Assembly (NCBI GenBank): GCA_036768485.1 | Contig: JAVLUZ010000007.1 | Location: forward strand, 58,661-122,660 | DNA length: 64,000 bases | Reading direction: 5' to 3' | From: Mermis nigrescens | Taxonomy: Eukaryota > Nematoda > Enoplea > Mermithida > Mermithidae | Part shown: piece by piece, positions 10,205 through 20,235 of the stretch | How positions within the stretch are numbered: position 1 is the stretch's first letter | How the letters are laid out: each line of letters starts with the position of its first letter | The notes under the pieces: generated by a model | Told to the model about the DNA's origin: nothing | Database searches by the model: none | The model's input: the letters and a program-made list of their open reading frames with translations, nothing else | Translations under genes and position numbers: made by a program

Positions 10205-11040
10205 AGTCGGTGGATATAATTTTTACAACGTCGGAAATTAAGCGCTGAAATCGAAAAAAATGAGATCGTTTTATTCTTGACTATGACACAGAATTTTTCA
10301 ATTTCAAAGAGAATGAGTTATACATTTATTAATTTATTCAAAATTTACTTTCGCAGTTATTTTCACAATCCATCAGTCGAAAGAATCAAAAACATATCAG
10401 TCTTTTTCAATTTATAATTTTTAAGCTGCCTAAAAAGCGTTTAAATTATAAATAATTTTTAATTACGAAGAGAATTGGTAATGTATTATTATATTTATTT
10501 AAAATTTACTCTCGCAATTATCTATTTTCACAAGATATCAGCCGATATATACGAAACACGCTTGTTTTTTCAATTAGTTATTCTTAAACTGTCAAAAATT
10601 AAGCGCATAAATTTTAATAAGTAAGATCGTTTACGCTCGACTTTGACATTAAAAATTTTTATTTCAAATAGAATTGTTTTATATATTTGCAAGATTATTT
10701 GAAATTTAATTCCACAACTATTTTCGCAAGATGCAAGTGAATGGAAAAATAATTTCAATTAATGATTTATAAATTATCGAAAACTGAGCGCTTAAATTTT
10801 AAAAAGTAAGATCGTTTATGCTTAACTTTGACATAAAAAATTTTAAAATTACAAACAGAATGACTTATATATTTATATATAAAACTTATTTAAAATGTAC
10901 TTCCACAATTATTCTCATACATAAGATATCGGTGGATGGAAACAGAAAATATGACGATCTTCAATTAATGATTTTGGAACTGTCTTGAAATTGGGCGCTT
11001 AAACGTTAAAAAATAAAGCGGAATTTACTTTGTTCAGTGA
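10205..11040. repeat. Intronic tandem repeat, units about 165-205 bp
   Basis: About four and a half degenerate units. The anchor 'aa(a)(t/c)t(a/g)(a/g)gcgc(t/a)taaa' recurs near 10237, 10434, 10598, 10783 and 10990. Each is followed by 'aagtaagatcgttta.gctcgactttgacat' and a 'cacaattattttc.caagatatc.g' block. Confidence 0.7.
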
Positions 11041-11342
11041 ATATAGGTATAAAAAATAAGCGGATGTTTATAAAATTCTAGAAAAGTTTTTAAAAAAATC
11101 CCACTTTCTTCATATTTCATTCAGCTGTAGATAAAAAGGCAAAAACGAAAGGAATATCAATAATATGAATAAAAATCAGATAATAATTAAAAAATACTTC
11201 AAAGTAAGACATATAAATACATAAGAATCAGTATATACAAAGAAAATTTTTTGGAGACTATAAAACGAAACAAACTAAATAAAATAAAAGAGACAAGACA
11301 TTTTGGAGAAAATTTCAACGATGGGGGTGGTAAGCGTTAGCC

Positions 11343-11940
11343 CAGTGGCGGATCTAGGATTTTCCTGACGGAGAGAGAGATAAGTACATAGGTACCTTAA
11401 CTCTTCCAAAAACAGTCGAAAATTGGTCTAAGAATAAGCCCTTCGCATGCGAAAGTTAATTTAAAATTCTTTTCCACAAGATATAGTTTATTTAAAATCG
11501 CTTCGGGTGCAACTTTTCTCAAAAAATCTTGAACTTTTCGAGGATTTTCCTCGCAAAAAAAATTCCAGAAAATTGATTAAATTCAAGCAAAAAAAAGGAA
11601 GCTTGAATTATTGGTCGATTTCCTCTACCTATTTTAAGCATTTGACGCGGAACGTCGGGAATTTGTGAAATTTAGGCAAAAAATATATGAAAATTATGCT
11701 GAAACTGCTGTTTCTGCTCTTTGAATTGCTTAAAAAAACTTATCCTCTGAGCAACGATACGGCTTCCATACCGTCACGGAAGTAAATAAATATGATTAAT
11801 AGGTAGTCGCCCGGGAAAATTTCAGGAATTATGATCAATGACAGCCAAAAATCATTGCAAATTGCATATCCAATCTTTATCTCGCCAACTATTTTATGAA
11901 AACAGGGGGCAAGCGTCCCCTACCCCTTAAATCCGCCTAA
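11343..11940. mobile_element. Long M2-type element, diverged
   Basis: Starts CAGTGGCGGATCTAGGATTT and ends near ...CCTTAAATCCGCCTAAG, the M2 terminal pair, with about 560 bp between. No clear target duplication, so the boundaries are approximate. Confidence 0.5.
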
Positions 11941-12686
11941 GCGTGCAGCAAATCATAAATGATGTCAGATAAATAATGTATGTACGGGTATATATAGTCA
12001 GAAGCGATTAAATAATTGAATAATTGAACAGATAAAATAACCAGATATAGCCAACAACATCAGGCTTAAACTCAAAATGAAATTGATTCAGTGTGACTTC
12101 GTAAAAGAACGAGCATAATGTAGTCCGTTTAGCTGCGTGATCTTTGAAAGTAAAAAGCAGTTAGGCGGTTCAAGGTAGAAAATAGGCGGGGGTGAATGAA
12201 ATTTTACTGTGTAGCGGATTAAAGGCGACTTTCCATAGATAGCCGAATAAAGCATGCAACAAGCTCTGGGATCAGTTCTGAGTAAACTCATGACCATGCA
12301 TGATCTTAGGGGATTTGGGCGAGGGTTCATTCATCCATTACCCCCACCCACCCGGAATTCGCGATTTTTCGATAGTTTCCGAAAATTTTGAAAAAATTGT
12401 AGAACAAGTGCCTTTTCATGCGTTTTTAAATTAAGTATCTATATATATTTGCTCGAAAGTGTTGAATTTTAGGCGCTCCACGCCATAACACTCATGTTTT
12501 GACCATTTTTTGTCATTTATTTGACTTTTTCTGTTTTCTTTTAAAATCTTTTTGTTTTATGATCTAGAAAGTTAGAGCATCGCGACAAACACAAAAAGCG
12601 ATGGTTCTGACGCGTACCCACCATTTTTAGACCAAAACAGACACTTTGAAATGTCATACCCTAGAAAACCCTGCTGCGCATGTCTG
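11941..12686. other. Intron 4 sequence, no gene seen
   Basis: AT-rich, with a C-rich patch near 12340 (CCCCCACCCACCC) that is probably a repeat remnant. Nothing recognisable otherwise. Confidence 0.4.
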
Positions 12687-12694
12687 CTCATGAC

Positions 12695-12899
12695 CGATTA
12701 TGTAACGGTACGAAGTTTTGGTTGAGGGTGACAGGCCATTTTAGGGGAGGGTTGAATGAGGTCAAAAATTTAATTAAAACGGCCAGAAAATTCAATTTTT
12801 TCCAAAAGTCGCGAGGGTGTCAGAAATTTTCTGGCTTTGAGGGAATGGATTGTTGATCAACTTTGGCTGGGAAAATCCCCACCCCCTGTTACACGTATG
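12695..12899. mobile_element. M5 MITE
   Basis: 205 bp flanked by CTCATGAC at 12687-12694 and 12900-12907. Shares 'aaaattcaattttttcc' and 'gaaattttctggcttt' blocks with the copy at 33435. Confidence 0.8.
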
Positions 12900-12968
12900 C
12901 TCATGACTGTGACTTTATTATCAATTAAAAAATTGGCATACACAGGTGCATTAAATAACAGTAACAGG

Positions 12969-13103
12969 CAGTGGCGGATCCAGGATTTTCCTAAGGGGGG
13001 CGGTACCTCTAGGGGGGGGGCTGACTTGGGCAGAAAAATTAGCCGTTTTAACCCGAAAATCGCTCAAAAATCCTTAATTTTGCGCCCTCTAAATCCGCCC
13101 CTG
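12969..13103 (-). mobile_element. M2 MITE with perfect 8-bp duplication
   Basis: 135 bp. Ends CAGTGGCGGATCCAGGATTT and ...TCTAAATCCGCCCCTG. Flanked on both sides by GTAACAGG (12961-12968 and 13104-13111). The interior 'cgttttaacccgaaaatcgctcaaaaatccttaatttt' is the M2 core in reverse orientation to the 1740 copy. Confidence 0.9.
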
Positions 13104-13111
13104 GTAACAGG

Positions 13112-13861
13112 CTTAAACTACAGCAACAGCAACGAATCACGGTTCATGATACGAAATATAAGCTACGTTCCAGCGTCAAATTTTGCTAGGCCACATTATT
13201 TTGACATAGGACGTCACAGGAAGTCGTCATATATCTTTGTAATATTGTCATCTTCCGGTTTTTGAGAAGGTCGGTACCCAAAAATTAAAATTTTAATTCC
13301 GGTGCGGGTTCCAAATTTCTAAGAAATAAAAAGAATCGTTCTAGTTACAAATCCAAAAAAAATGACCCACTCAACAAACCGGTTCCGATTTCGCTAAAAA
13401 TGAGAAAAATTCCGATCTGGGTTTCGGTCCCAATTCCGCTTAAGGAAAAAGCTTAAAAAACTTCAAATTTGATAAATTTTTCTACTGGTTTCCAATTGAT
13501 ATTTCTAAAAAATAAATACGATCACGGCTCCGGCTCTGGTAATAAATACCTACGCAATAAGTAGTAAAATAAATAGTAAGCACACTTGTCACTTCCGGCT
13601 CCTGAAAAATAAAAACGCCGGTTCCTAAAAAATAAATCAGTCAAATCGTTTCCGGTTCCGGACCCGGTTCGGCTTAAAGACGCATATATATCTCGGCTAA
13701 CGATTTATAATTTTTTCGGCCACCTAAGACATATTAAAAGGTTAGGCTACTGTGTTAAAATGTAAAGTGTAAAGTAAAGATCAAAAGTGTAAAGCGTGAA
13801 GAAAAGTTAAAATTACGAGAAAAAATCAGTGTAAAGCTAAAAACTGGAAAGTTTGGCTCAC
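13112..13861. other. Intron 4 sequence with low-complexity blocks
   Basis: From 13270 to 13690 the sequence repeats short GGTTCCG/CCGGTTCC words in an AT-rich background. From 13740 to 13850 it repeats GTGTAAAG-like words. These look like simple or degenerate tandem repeats. No gene seen. Confidence 0.45.
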
Positions 13862-13970
13862 ACGTGCTCGATAACTTTTCTTATTACGACGCTGGGACAT
13901 TCGTCGCCCGAAATATCGACTCTTTTCGATAATAAATTTTCGGTCGGTAAAGCGACATCAATAGTGAAGG
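13862..13970 (-). CDS. PIK3CA-like: p110 exon 4: Ras-binding domain, first part
   Basis: 109 nt, phase 1 in and phase 2 out. The peptide FTIDVALPTENLLSKRVDIS continues with GDECPSVVIRKVIEHV. It matches the RBD beta strands and first helix (family: ...IVVVIWV...YTLKI...CVPEQVIAEAIRKK). Acceptor TTGTTTGTAG at 13971-13980. The donor ACGT|GTGAGC at 13861-13860 leaves GT, which exon 5 completes to GTA (Val). An alternative donor two bases earlier would break the phase. Intact. Confidence 0.82.
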
Positions 13971-14304
13971 CTACAAACAAAACGCAAAATGGCATGAAGG
14001 GAATAAATAATGAAAGAGGCTGTTTAAAACAATGAAAATTAATAAATGTAAGCAAAAATCTTTTTGGAACGAAAAAATTCTGTGAAAAATAGAAAAACTT
14101 TATGGCAACGTGGAAAGAGTTACTAAAAATGCTAATGCGGGCATTGGTGAAGCGATTTTAGTCTAGTGCACATTTTTTAATAAGAAAAGGGCCAAAGGTG
14201 AAAAATGTGCATTCTAATTCATGATTTTCAGAAGAAAAACCCCATCACATGTTGGAGTAGGTCTAGGAAGAAGTGCTCGACACATCTATGAGGGATAAGG
14301 GATG

Positions 14305-14492
14305 CAGGTACGTAGCTCTGGGGGAATGGGGGTCCCGACAACCCAAAAACAATTCAGAAAAAAAACCGTAAAAAAGGACTTTTTAAACGTTATTTTGTGC
14401 TATATTTGGCCTTTTTGGACCCCGGACCCCCTCGAAAAAAATTGGTGTTGGTCCTTCCCCCTGCCAAAATAGGACGGCCAGCTATGTGCCTG
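14305..14492 (+). mobile_element. M3 MITE in p110 intron 3
   Basis: 188 bp. Termini CAGGTACGTAGCTCTGGGGG and ...GACGGCCAGCTATGTGCCTG. The flanks AAGGGATG/AACGGATC agree at 6 of 8 positions. Internal block 'aggactttttaaacgttattttgtgctat' is shared with the other M3 copies. Confidence 0.75.
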
Positions 14493-15093
14493 AACGGATC
14501 CCCTCCCCACCAAGCATCACTGGCGTGAGGGACGTGAACCACCTCCGACGGACACCCCGAAATCAAAAGACCACAGAATTTAATTTTTGGGGCAATTTTC
14601 GGCGATTTTACCCCATAGGACCCATTCTAGAATTTGACTGCTGTCCCACACTTATCCCCACCATCCAACATCGATTAAAAATAGGTCAGGTACTTATTTT
14701 CGAGACTCTCCCTGAAAAATCCCTCCTTCCATTCTGATCAAGACATTAATATAATTTTAGTAGCATATGTTGTACACTCAAAACAATTTTTGTTAAGTAC
14801 CTACGATACAGTGTATATTCTACCCGTTTGAACTTTTTATATTCAATTTTTGAGTTCGATTTTCTAAGTTTTAATGTTATTTTAAGAATGTTTACTTTTA
14901 GCTTTCGATTCAAAAATCACTTTTAAAGAATTTTTCGTTTACGAACTTTTATCTATTTTTTTCCTAAATTTTAAATCATTCGAAAAGTTATTTCTTAGTT
15001 CGGTTAGAAAAATTTTTCTTAGTCTTTCATTTCTTTATTTCCAAAAAAATATGACCACTTCCAATACGAACGAAGCTAATGTGTAGAATTTAC
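14493..15093. other. Intron 3 sequence, no gene seen
   Basis: Holds a C-rich repeat fragment at about 14500-14740 (M-type MITE remnant, ends not resolved), then plain AT-rich intron. Confidence 0.45.
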
Positions 15094-15276
15094 GAGGGGT
15101 TTTGACGCACAGTTCTGAAGGATCCAAAATAAAATCGCAGATGAGATCGGGATAAGGGATGTTTTTCCGCTCTTCCGCCACTTGTTCAACAACGTTTAGG
15201 AATTTTAAACGGGCGTGGATGAGCTCGGCGTCGTGACTATCGTCAAAATCGCCCAAATTTTTACCGATAATCAGGC
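15094..15276 (-). CDS. PIK3CA-like: p110 exon 3: linker to Ras-binding domain
   Basis: 183 nt, phase 1 in and phase 1 out. The peptide GLIIGKNLGDFDDSHDAEL continues with IHARLKFLNVVEQVAEERK and DLICDFILDPSEL. It corresponds to the p110 segment that follows the NREE-IG motif and leads into the RBD. Acceptor TTTCAG at 15277-15280; donor CCCCTC|GTAAAT at 15093-15092. The donor was chosen because it is the only GT near the exon end that keeps the phase needed by exon 4. No lesion. Confidence 0.85.
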
Positions 15277-15307
15277 CTGAAATTAATGTATACACCCTCG
15301 AGGTGAT

Positions 15308-15548
15308 AGGGCATTGGGGAATCCCCATATCCAGAGTTGGTCTCCCCCATCACCTCTAGCCAGAAATTTTCATCCTCCCCACGTTTATCCGGAAAAACTT
15401 ACGTTTTTTGGTCATTTTTAAGTCTTTTTTCATCGTTTTTTGCCAAAAATTAAAGAAAATTCACCCCCCTTCCTCCTTCCTCCCCAACCCAGTCTGGGAA
15501 CGCCACGACACCCACTATTCGAAATTTCGAGCTATTATATACATGTAT
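15308..15548. repeat. C-rich repeat fragment, possibly M6-related
   Basis: The segment 'gaatccccatatccagagttgg' onward resembles the start of the M6 element at 6780, and its far end ...ACATGTATG resembles M6 termini. No target duplication could be fixed. Confidence 0.35.
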
Positions 15549-15700
15549 GCATATGCTTGCATTTAAATTATTTCGACGATAACATTATTACCGTACATAC
15601 ATAAACTTAAAAGGTGTTATACGTGATCCCCCGAAATTCCGCCCCCCTCACAGATTTTGCGAATTCTGATTGAATAATTCGTAGCAAAGATGAATTTAAG

Positions 15701-16327
15701 CAGGGGCGGATTTGAAGAAGGGCGTGGAGGGCGGCCGCCCCCATTGGCCAAAAATATTCGGCGAGATAAAGAATGGATAATTCAATTTGGAATGATTTTT
15801 GGCCGCCAGTGACCATAATTTCTCAAAATTTTCCGGCGTTACGCGCCGGAGATAACTATTAATGACATTTATTTACTTCCTTGGCGACCTGGAAGCCATT
15901 TTCAGTTCACGTAGGTTTCAAAACAATTTTAAAGCAAAAACAGCTATTATTGCATATTTTTCTTCTATTTTCAATTAAAAATTTAGATAATTCGCATCAA
16001 ATGGTATAAATACAGGAAATCAAGCCGTAAATCACGCTTCTAGACGTCTATCCGCCTTAATTTCACAAATTTTTCGGCGCTTCGCGCCAGATTTCTGGTA
16101 AAGCCAAAGAAATTTATTGATTTTTTTTGCACAGAATTAACGAGAATTTTAAACTTTTAAGAAAAAATATCGCGTCAAAAGCGGTTTATGTAAAGTATAC
16201 AATGTAAACCACGAAAAACCGCTATTTCGCGCGTAAAGGGCAAATTTTGGACCTATTTTTGACTGTTTTTGGAAAAGTTGGGATACCGCCCTTCCCTTAG
16301 GAAAATCCTAGATCCGCCCCGCCACTG
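15701..16327. mobile_element. Long M2-type non-autonomous element
   Basis: 627 bp. Begins CAGGGGCGGATTTGAAG and ends AATCCTAGATCCGCCCCGCCACTG, the same termini as the short M2 MITEs, but with a longer interior containing GGCGTTACGCGCC and GGCGCTTCGCGCC palindromes. The flanks AATTTAAG/CTTTTAAG match at 6 of 8 positions, suggesting an old 8-bp duplication. Confidence 0.6.
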
Positions 16328-18016
16328 CTTTTAAGCCTTTTGGCTATGTGCTTGCTAAAAAGTGAAAAGTTTTAATGCTACGCGCCGTATACTCTTTTTT
16401 TAACTAAATTTTGTCTAATTTATTCAAATTTTTTAGATTTCTTTCGATTTTCTAGAACGGTATAGCATCGCCAAAAACACCTGAAAATAATGTCTTTGAC
16501 TTATATCCGGCGTTTATGAGTATAATCAGGTACTTAAGAAAACATTTTGGCCCGATGCTTCTCCCTAAATTCCCACGCCGTGCATGTCTGGTCGGTGGTA
16601 ATGAGTGTTACCAGTCGCGGATCTTAGATTAACGTAATAAATCGTATTTCTTCGTCTTTGTATGTACATAGTCCGCTTAAATAATCGAAAACTTGAACAT
16701 TTTTGACAAGTTGGGCACAAAAGTGCTCGAATTAGTTTAATTTTCAGAAATTAGGGAAATTTGGGCAGAAAACCGTTTATAGAAACTGTAATAATTGCTC
16801 TATTTCCTACATTTGTGCACTTGCGAAGCGACAAAAACCTTCAAAATTTATGTTAAAAAATGGTAGAAAACTATGATGAAATAAATGCTAATGCCCCAGA
16901 AAATTGGCAACAGTAACGAAAATGTTCATTGTTGCAAAACATTATTCCCTAATGCTAAAGGCGTAAGCAGGATTTTATTTCGAGGGTGGGGGTAAAATTT
17001 TTGAACTCCTATATCTCGAGAAACACTATGAGACACGAGAACATAATGGCATATATGAGCCTTACTCGATGAGATCTATACCAGAGTGAAGAAAAAATTT
17101 AAAAAATTGAAAATTCTCGTTGCTTGATATCAAACTTGGATATAGAACCGTTTAACCTATCTGGATCACTAATTTCTCAATATCAAGTCCAAAGGAAAAA
17201 GTCAAAAATTCTTATAGATTAGAATCTAGGATACTTTACATAGATCTAATAAGCCCAAAATTTTTGGGCGTTTCAAGCCACATTTATTCGTGTCGTATAA
17301 TTTTGTGCCAAAATTGATTGGCACAAAATAATACGACGTGATTTTTATAAAACGTGATTTTTGGGTACGAAAGTAGCTAAAATGTCAAAATATTTTCGTC
17401 ACTTCGCGCAGACTTGCGCATTTCTCTTTTGTTTGCCCATAAAATGCCTAGAATAAAGTTGAAATGATACGAAAGGTCAGAATTTTCAATCAATTCTTAT
17501 ATTTTTAAGTCAGCATGACAAAAAGTAGTAAAATATGAACTTTTTACAAGAAATTATGTTATACGAGTATAGGACGTTTTAACAATTTTTGACGTATTAA
17601 AAAGACTATAAGTCTAAATTTAGTGGTTCCAAACATCGGACTTAAAACCTCCGCGAACTTTAGACCTCGGGAAACTATGGTGTAAAGCAAAGTGTAAGTA
17701 AAGTAAGCAAAAAGCGAAAAAATAAAAATAAAATTTGAAAAAAAAATTCTAACGCGTGAAGCATACTTAGAGAGAACTGAGGGTGTAAAGTACACTTCTT
17801 GCTAGAAGTGTGCGCGAAATTAACGAAGCTTTTTGTAGCAACACTCGCGAATGATCTTAGCGGCTTACACAGTGACAAAAAAATTTTACCCCTCCGCAGA
17901 ATTTCAGAATTCCCAAAAAAATCCTAAAAGAAAGCGATCACCTAGTTCTTTGAAAAGTAAAAAAATTAAGAATTACTGAATGAAATAAACTTAAATCCTA
18001 ATTTCCATGCGCGTTA
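16328..18016. other. Intron 2 sequence, no gene seen
   Basis: AT-rich intron DNA. It includes TTCGGCGCTTCGCGCC-like short palindromes shared with the long M2 relatives, and a GTAAAG-rich stretch near 17680-17790 resembling one near 13750-13850. No ORF with protein-family character. Confidence 0.5.
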
Positions 18017-18192
18017 CAGGTATGTACGTAGCTGGCCGTCCTATTTTAGAAGGCAAAACCAATTTTTGGGGGGACTAAGCCCAAAAAAGCCAAAAATAGC
18101 ACAAGAAAATGTTTAAAGTCCTATTTTTCCGATTTTTCTCAATTTTTGGGGTCTAAACCCCCACCTACCTTCCCCCCAGAGATACGTGCCTG
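18017..18192 (+). mobile_element. M3 MITE in p110 intron 2
   Basis: Ends CAGGTATGTACGTAGCTGG and ...AGATACGTGCCTG form the terminal inverted repeat of the family also seen at 5947, 5974, 7106 and 14305. The interior shares the 'agcacaa..t.tttaaagtcctatttttccg' block of that family in abbreviated form. No clean 8-bp duplication. It lies 35 bp from the exon 2 splice donor. Confidence 0.7.
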
Positions 18193-18227
18193 ACGTATTC
18201 CACTAAACTTGCGTGTAGAACAAATAC

Positions 18228-18415
18228 CAATAGTAGCGTTAAGCTCATTTTCCTCGCGATTGCCGACGATTTTGACCAGTTTCAGAATCGTATCGAACAA
18301 GTGTAAATCGCACAAACGCCTGCTTTCGTCGTAAACTTCTTCCCTACTACCCTTTTGCGTCACAATAACAAACACGTATTCGGACGATTTGAGCAACATG
18401 TTTTGCAGAGGATAT
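18228..18415 (-). CDS. PIK3CA-like: p110 exon 2: end of adaptor-binding domain
   Basis: 188 nt, entered in phase 2 and left in phase 1. The peptide reads YPLQNMLLKSSEYVFVIV, then EEVYDESRRLCDLHLF, then VGNREENELNATIG. This is the end of the ABD and the linker, and is among the most conserved segments of p110 (family pattern EEFFDETRRLCDLRLF...VGNREE). The acceptor is TCAAG at 18416-18420. The donor is G|GTATTT at 18227-18226. An M3 MITE begins only 35 bp into the following intron. No stops or frameshifts. Confidence 0.92.
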
Positions 18416-18800
18416 CTTGATAAAAATATATCAATGAATTCCTTAGACAAATATATAGCGAGATTCGACGAAACTTATGTAATACATCTTAGAATTGCCT
18501 TGAATAGTAAAAATTTCATACGGAAAGAAAGAATATTATCAAATAAATACGGCGTGAGCAACCGGATGGACTATATACGGGCCCGCATCCATCCTTCAGC
18601 CAAAGGGGATCAACGTACTTTGATCTATAAGTCGGAAAATTCGTCAAAATACCTTGCGAAAAATCGCATTTTTCGAAGTTTTTTGACATGCTCTGATCCG
18701 TTATAATTCTAAAATTCGACTTTTTCAAATAAATTTTCTTATAAAAAAATTTTTTCTGGTCGGACTTGAGCTAAACTTAAAGAACACCCCATATTTATAC
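18416..18800 (-). other. p110 intron 1
   Basis: 385 bp between the exon 1 donor and the exon 2 acceptor (TATCAAG). AT-rich. It holds a GC-richer stretch near 18575-18620 that looks like repeat remnants. No coding signal seen. Confidence 0.6.
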
Positions 18801-18967
18801 CTTTTGGCTTCATTCCACGCGTGTTCTTTTATTGTTCTTAGCGTAGACTCGCGCATACATCGAATAATGAAATATAAACCATTGGGCATAAGGATATCGA
18901 CGTCTACTTCGGCTTTCATTCGGCCCACGTCCCATAATTCGCCGGATCCGGATGAACCGGGCGCCAT
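18801..18967 (-). CDS. PIK3CA-like: p110 exon 1: start codon and adaptor-binding domain
   Basis: Encodes residues 1-55 plus two bases of codon 56. The ATG at 18967 has a good context (A at -3, G at +4). The peptide contains SGELW followed by LMPNGLYFIIRCMRESTL, the ubiquitin-like ABD that binds the coiled coil of the p85 regulatory subunit; vertebrate p110 proteins have a closely similar GELW...LPNG...ECLREATL stretch. The exon ends in an AAAAG|GTATAA donor at 18800-18799, with intron phase 2. The next exon supplies the A that completes an Arg codon and continues YPLQNML, as in the family. Upstream (higher coordinates) I see no clear core promoter. Confidence 0.88.
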
Positions 18968-19903
18968 TTCGAATAAGCAACGCTGCGTACGTATATAATA
19001 TTTTAGCTAATATGCGTATCAATATCAATACGCGTAACAGGCTTACGGATGGTGTATCCTCTTACGTTTAGCAACGGGGTGGGATTCCCTCACCTGACCG
19101 TCACCCTCCAACCTGGCAAATGTTTCTGACCCCGCTTTCTGGCAAAAATCAGTGTTTTTGACAATTTTTCAATTAAATTTTGGGCATTTTTGACCAAACC
19201 AGAAAGCCTCCTCCACCGAATGGCCGGAAATCCAACAGACAAAACTTCAAACCACTGCATTATGTATGAGCAGGCCCGTGTCCAAAATTAGGCCAAAGGA
19301 AGTGGGGCGGAAAGGGGCGGACCTCAGATAAATTGGTATATATCTCGAAAAATTTGTCGGGACAGCGCGCAAAAACCGCATTTTTCGACATGCTCTGTCC
19401 AATAAAATCGTAAAATTTGAACTTGGACAAATACGTTATTCAAAAGGCTATAGAAAGGGTCGTTTTATCGCGCTTAAGCCAAAAATACGGAAAATGCTAG
19501 ACGTATGGCGCCATGCTCCGAAAATTTGAACATTTTACGTCAAAGAAGTATAATTTTTTCATCTTTTCCTGCAACATCTTACCCACACGTGCACACTGGA
19601 GGCGAGACGTATGGAGGTATCCCTCCTAACACAACTTTTGAGAGGCATACCCCTTTCAGGACATTTGCGGACCAAGACCTATTGTTAGAATTATAAAACA
19701 GCGCAAAACGATGCCCGGTGGTATAATCTTAAAAATTTTGCAAGCACTACTTTGTCGACTTATTCATTCAGACACGGATATTCAGACTAAAATACGACGA
19801 ATTAAAGCATTTTCACGGGTTTTGACGGTGAGGGGGCGGGTGAGGAACAACAAAAATATTTAAAAAATCAAGGTAAACTCATGATTTTAGCGCCACAAAT
19901 AGT
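18968..19903. other. Region upstream of p110, repeats only
   Basis: 5' side of the p110 gene. 19036-19265 is a C-rich repeat ending ...TTATGTATG. 19270-19730 is a second repeat with 'tatatctcgaaaaatttgtcgggacagcg'. I see no TATA box or initiator that I would trust. Confidence 0.4.
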
Positions 19904-19917
19904 CCACACACACACAC

Positions 19918-19953
<36 letters not shown>
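19904..19953. repeat. (CA)n microsatellite
   Basis: About 50 bp of CA dinucleotides with two interruptions, directly beyond the 3' end of CR1-A. Confidence 0.95.
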
Positions 19954-19954
<1 letters not shown>

Positions 19955-20235
19955 GTAAAGCGAATTATAACGTGACTATACAAATACAAATACAAATATT
20001 TTATTTTCGTCGCACAAAAAAAGAACACAATAAGAAAAGAAACATTAATATACAATGAAATACAATTATAAATAAACATTCGACATGAATCATCATACAA
20101 AATCACATATTCTAAAAGCAAGAAATTAATAATTAAAGTACATTTATACGAGATTAGTGCAAAAGACGAAGGTAGGCGCGCAGGCTAAATAAATTATGCA
20201 CTTAGAACACGCCCCCTAGCAAATACCCCGTTAGA

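Larger units (their letters stand above)
1..18967 (-). other. PIK3CA-like: Class IA PI 3-kinase catalytic subunit (p110) gene, 5' part
   Basis: Gene-level entry. p110 phosphorylates PtdIns(4,5)P2 to PIP3 at the plasma membrane downstream of receptor tyrosine kinases and Ras, in complex with a p85-type adaptor. Nine exons on the minus strand (18801-18967, 18228-18415, 15094-15276, 13862-13970, 9531-9636, 8403-8648, 6627-6722, 4151-4372, about 2563-2734) join in compatible phases. Together they give the adaptor-binding domain, Ras-binding domain, C2 domain and the linker to the helical domain, in canonical order. The ABD at the N-terminus marks class IA, not IB, II or III. The helical and kinase domains must lie beyond the left edge. 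Introns are large and full of MITEs. Only exon 8 shows lesions (a frameshift and a TGA), so the gene is probably functional, but a pseudogene is not excluded. Confidence 0.88.

Noticed and set aside
12837..13265. 142-codon plus-strand ORF
   Set aside because: Composed of M5 and M2 repeat sequence. Open by chance.
18810..19028. 72-codon ORF overlapping p110 exon 1
   Set aside because: Alternative frame of the exon. The ABD motif is in the other frame.
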